From HGM04593 sp045644465 (GTDB lineage: Bacteria > Bacteroidota > Bacteroidia > Bacteroidales > Bacteroidaceae), in the NCBI GenBank assembly GCA_045644465.1, contig JAZRGV010000006.1:62001-126000 (forward strand): a stretch of 64,000 nt of DNA, read 5' to 3'. The first letter of the stretch is position 1. Every line of letters begins with the position of its first letter. A program made the position numbers and the translations under genes. Shown piece after piece: positions 62,371 through 64,000 of the stretch. Below the pieces are notes generated by a model. The model made no database searches. It was not told where the DNA came from and was given only the letters and a program-made list of their open reading frames with translations.

Positions 62371-63831
62371 ATGAAAAAATTAAACCTACTATTTACAGCA
62401 ATTTTACTACTATGCTGCGTGGGAAATGCGAAGGCTCATGATTTTGAGTATGGCCGTATTTATTACAGAATTACGGATAGTAATAATAAAACAGTAGAAG
62501 TCGTATATAGAGGTTCTTATTCTAATCAATATGATGAGTATTCTGGTAATGTAACTATTCCGGAAATTGTTAGTTATAATAGAAATACTTACAGTGTTAC
62601 AAGCATAGGAGAAGATGCGTTCTTTCAATGTTCTAATCTTACAAGCATAACAATCCCTAACAGCGTTACAAACATTGGGGATTTTGCATTCCAATGTTGC
62701 TCCGGTCTTACAAGCATTACAATTCCTAATAGTGTTACAAGCATTGGAAACCTTGCGTTTGCTAGTTGCTCCGGTCTTAATAGTGTGATAATTGGCAACA
62801 GTGTAACAAGTATTGGAAATTATGCATTCTCTGGTTGCTCCGGCCTTGCAAGCATTACGATTGGTAACAGTGTTACAAGCATTGGATTTGAGGCGTTCTC
62901 TGATTGCCCCAGACTTGGGAGTATTATTGTTTACCCAGGTAATACAAAGTATGATAGCCGTGATAATTGTAATGCTATTATTGAAACAGCCAACAATACA
63001 CTTATTGCCGGTTGTAGAAACACAGTGATTCCTAATGGTATTACAAGCATTGGAATGGGAGCATTCGATGGCTGTTCCGGTCTTACAAGTATTATAATAC
63101 CTAGCAGTGTTGCAAGCATTGGAAAGGAAGCGTTCTATGATTGCTCCGGACTTAAAACTGTTATAAACCTTTCAAATTTAAAATTTAGTGTAGGCTCGAC
63201 AGATTATGGCTATATTACATATTATGCAGATAAGGTAATTAGTGCTGAAATTGAAAATGATTTTATTTTTAGTGTAGTAAATGGTGTAAACACGTTAATT
63301 GGTTATTTGGGTCACGAAACGGATTTGACCTTGCCTGTTGATTATAAAGGTGCAAGTTATTCAATTGGCGAAAAAGCATTCAATGGTAATAAAACTATTA
63401 CAAGCATTACAATTCCTAACAACGTTACAAACATTGGATATGGGGCGTTCTATGGTTGCTCAGCCCTTACAAGTGTAACAATTGGTAGTAATGTTACAAG
63501 CATTGGAGAGAGTGCTTTTGCATATTGTTATAATATTATTGATATTAAACTGATGGCTGAAAAGCCAATCAGGAGCAATGCGAATATATTTTCAAATGCT
63601 GTTTATGACAATGCTACCTTATATGTTCCTACAGGAACTAAATCGCTATACGAAAAACGCGAACCTTGGAATATGTTCTTTAATATGCAAGAAATAGACT
63701 ATACCGGCATTGAGGATATTAATGCAGAAAACGGAAATGTAAAAACCATTTATGACCTACATGGGCACCGCGTAGAGAACCCGACAGGGGGTATATACAT
63801 TGTCAACGGCAAAAAAATATTCATTAAATAA
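62371..63831 (+). CDS. BspA-like leucine-rich-repeat surface protein with T9SS-type C-terminus
   Basis: A 486-residue exported protein. Signal peptide about 1-23 (cleavage after NAKA). BspA/Treponema-type leucine-rich repeats of 23 residues (consensus LTSITIPNSVTSIGxxAFxxCSG) occupy about 75-195, 220-260 and 340-390. A non-repeat beta segment (about 262-335) interrupts them. The C-terminus (IYDLHGHRVENPTGG, IYIVNGKKIFIK) resembles a short T9SS sorting tail. BspA proteins bind host or matrix proteins in other species. The gene starts 43 bp after a perfect inverted repeat, suggesting phase-variable expression. It is monocistronic, with a terminator downstream. Confidence 0.92.
   Translation: MKKLNLLFTAILLLCCVGNAKAHDFEYGRIYYRITDSNNKTVEVVYRGSYSNQYDEYSGNVTIPEIVSYNRNTYSVTSIGEDAFFQCSNLTSITIPNSVTNIGDFAFQCCSGLTSITIPNSVTSIGNLAFASCSGLNSVIIGNSVTSIGNYAFSGCSGLASITIGNSVTSIGFEAFSDCPRLGSIIVYPGNTKYDSRDNCNAIIETANNTLIAGCRNTVIPNGITSIGMGAFDGCSGLTSIIIPSSVASIGKEAFYDCSGLKTVINLSNLKFSVGSTDYGYITYYADKVISAEIENDFIFSVVNGVNTLIGYLGHETDLTLPVDYKGASYSIGEKAFNGNKTITSITIPNNVTNIGYGAFYGCSALTSVTIGSNVTSIGESAFAYCYNIIDIKLMAEKPIRSNANIFSNAVYDNATLYVPTGTKSLYEKREPWNMFFNMQEIDYTGIEDINAENGNVKTIYDLHGHRVENPTGGIYIVNGKKIFIK
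62599..63525 (+). repeat. 69-bp coding repeats of the leucine-rich-repeat region
   Basis: Near-identical DNA units of 69 bp encode the 23-residue repeats, clustered at about 62599-62930, 63028-63150 and 63397-63525. Shared cores include CTTACAAGCATTACAAT and AGTGTTACAAGCATTGG. The close DNA identity allows slippage or recombination to change repeat number. Confidence 0.85.
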
Positions 63832-63842
63832 TATAAATAAAT

Positions 63843-63882
63843 GACAAATGCTCTCAAAGTTCAAACTTTGGGGGCATTTGTC
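63843..63882 (+). terminator. hairpin terminator of the BspA-like gene
   Basis: A 19-bp stem (63843-63861 / 63864-63882) with two G-U pairs when transcribed, then GTTTTGCG, 11 nt after the stop. I see nothing further to the end of the window except an 11-bp match to the 67-bp repeat start (63923-63933). Confidence 0.85.
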
Positions 63883-64000
63883 GTTTTGCGATTAATAAGA
63901 ATTGGGCTGACGCAGCATCCTATCCCTACATGCGCGATTGTAAAGGTGAATTCTTTTTTAAAAAAACGGTATGGTGTTGAGCAAGAAATTTCTTTTTATT

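Noticed and set aside
63923..63933. Inverted fragment of the 67-bp repeat (TCCCTACATGC)
   Set aside because: Only 11 bp match; it could be chance, although a decayed copy is possible.

Overview
The window comes from a Bacteroidales chromosome (Bacteroides/Prevotella-like; the genus cannot be fixed by eye). The evidence is a PorW-PorX pair of the type IX secretion system (T9SS), a CotH protein and a BspA-like protein with T9SS-like C-termini, a class II ribonucleotide reductase, a GH3-family protein, FKBP lipoproteins, starts without strong Shine-Dalgarno sites, and promoters fitting the Bacteroides consensus TTTG-N19..22-TAnnTTTG. Most of the window is dense housekeeping sequence in short operons, often separated by strong bidirectional hairpin terminators.

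Layout. 1-5975 (minus): porW-porX-tsaE-small hypothetical-ygiQ, preceded by a small membrane protein with a His/Cys cluster. 6312-10900 (plus): two FKBP prolyl isomerases, an Lrp/AsnC regulator, a peptidase C26 / M19 dipeptidase fusion and a methyltransferase. 10957-15645 (minus): a 1562-residue secreted CotH/discoidin/dockerin-like protein. 15854-19296 (plus): pdxB, then acpP-fabF-rnc. 19298-26327 (minus): folB, nrdJ, dnaA, dnaX. 26550-27189 (plus): a DivIC/FtsB-like protein and a small membrane protein. 27250-30602 (minus): endonuclease I, a phosphodiesterase, a cytidylate-kinase-like protein and a MATE exporter. 30692-33173 (plus): mnmA-xseA-xseB. 33185-34665: an AT-rich acyltransferase gene and a 257-bp imperfect palindrome. 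34666-37882 (plus): ilvE-trmB-Dabb-mrp. 37920-41031 (minus): lpxK-punA-thiL-small membrane protein. 41291-43895 (plus): tRNA-Ser(GGA) and an ExbB/4-TM/ExbD/ExbD energy-transduction cluster. 43964-45261 (minus): thyA-folA. 45473-55386 (plus): RNA methyltransferase, DsbD-like, GH3, Ig-like lipoprotein, cysS, M28 cyclotransferase, sufE. 55430-56302: a lipoprotein gene flanked by a duplicated sufE 3' end. 56457-61874 (minus): ldcA, peptidase U32, uvrA. 62371-63831 (plus): a BspA-like leucine-rich-repeat surface protein.

Four non-coding structures deserve attention. (1) A perfect 16-bp inverted repeat (62128-62143 / 62312-62327) flanks a promoter-bearing 168-bp segment just upstream of the BspA-like gene, which looks like a phase-variable invertible promoter. 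(2) A 257-bp imperfect palindrome at 34245-34501 is centred on a stable hairpin. (3) A 33-bp direct repeat of the sufE 3' end brackets a single lipoprotein gene, suggesting cassette-like insertion into the sufE end. (4) A 67-bp tandem repeat at 58765-58991 alternates between a perfect and an imperfect 20-bp palindrome.

Functionally, PorW and PorX serve the T9SS. The CotH and BspA-like proteins are plausible T9SS cargo, the ExbB/ExbD cluster energises TonB-dependent outer-membrane transport, and the remaining genes cover replication (dnaA, dnaX), nucleotide synthesis (nrdJ, thyA, folA, punA), fatty acid synthesis, DNA repair (uvrA, xseAB), tRNA modification and cofactor synthesis.
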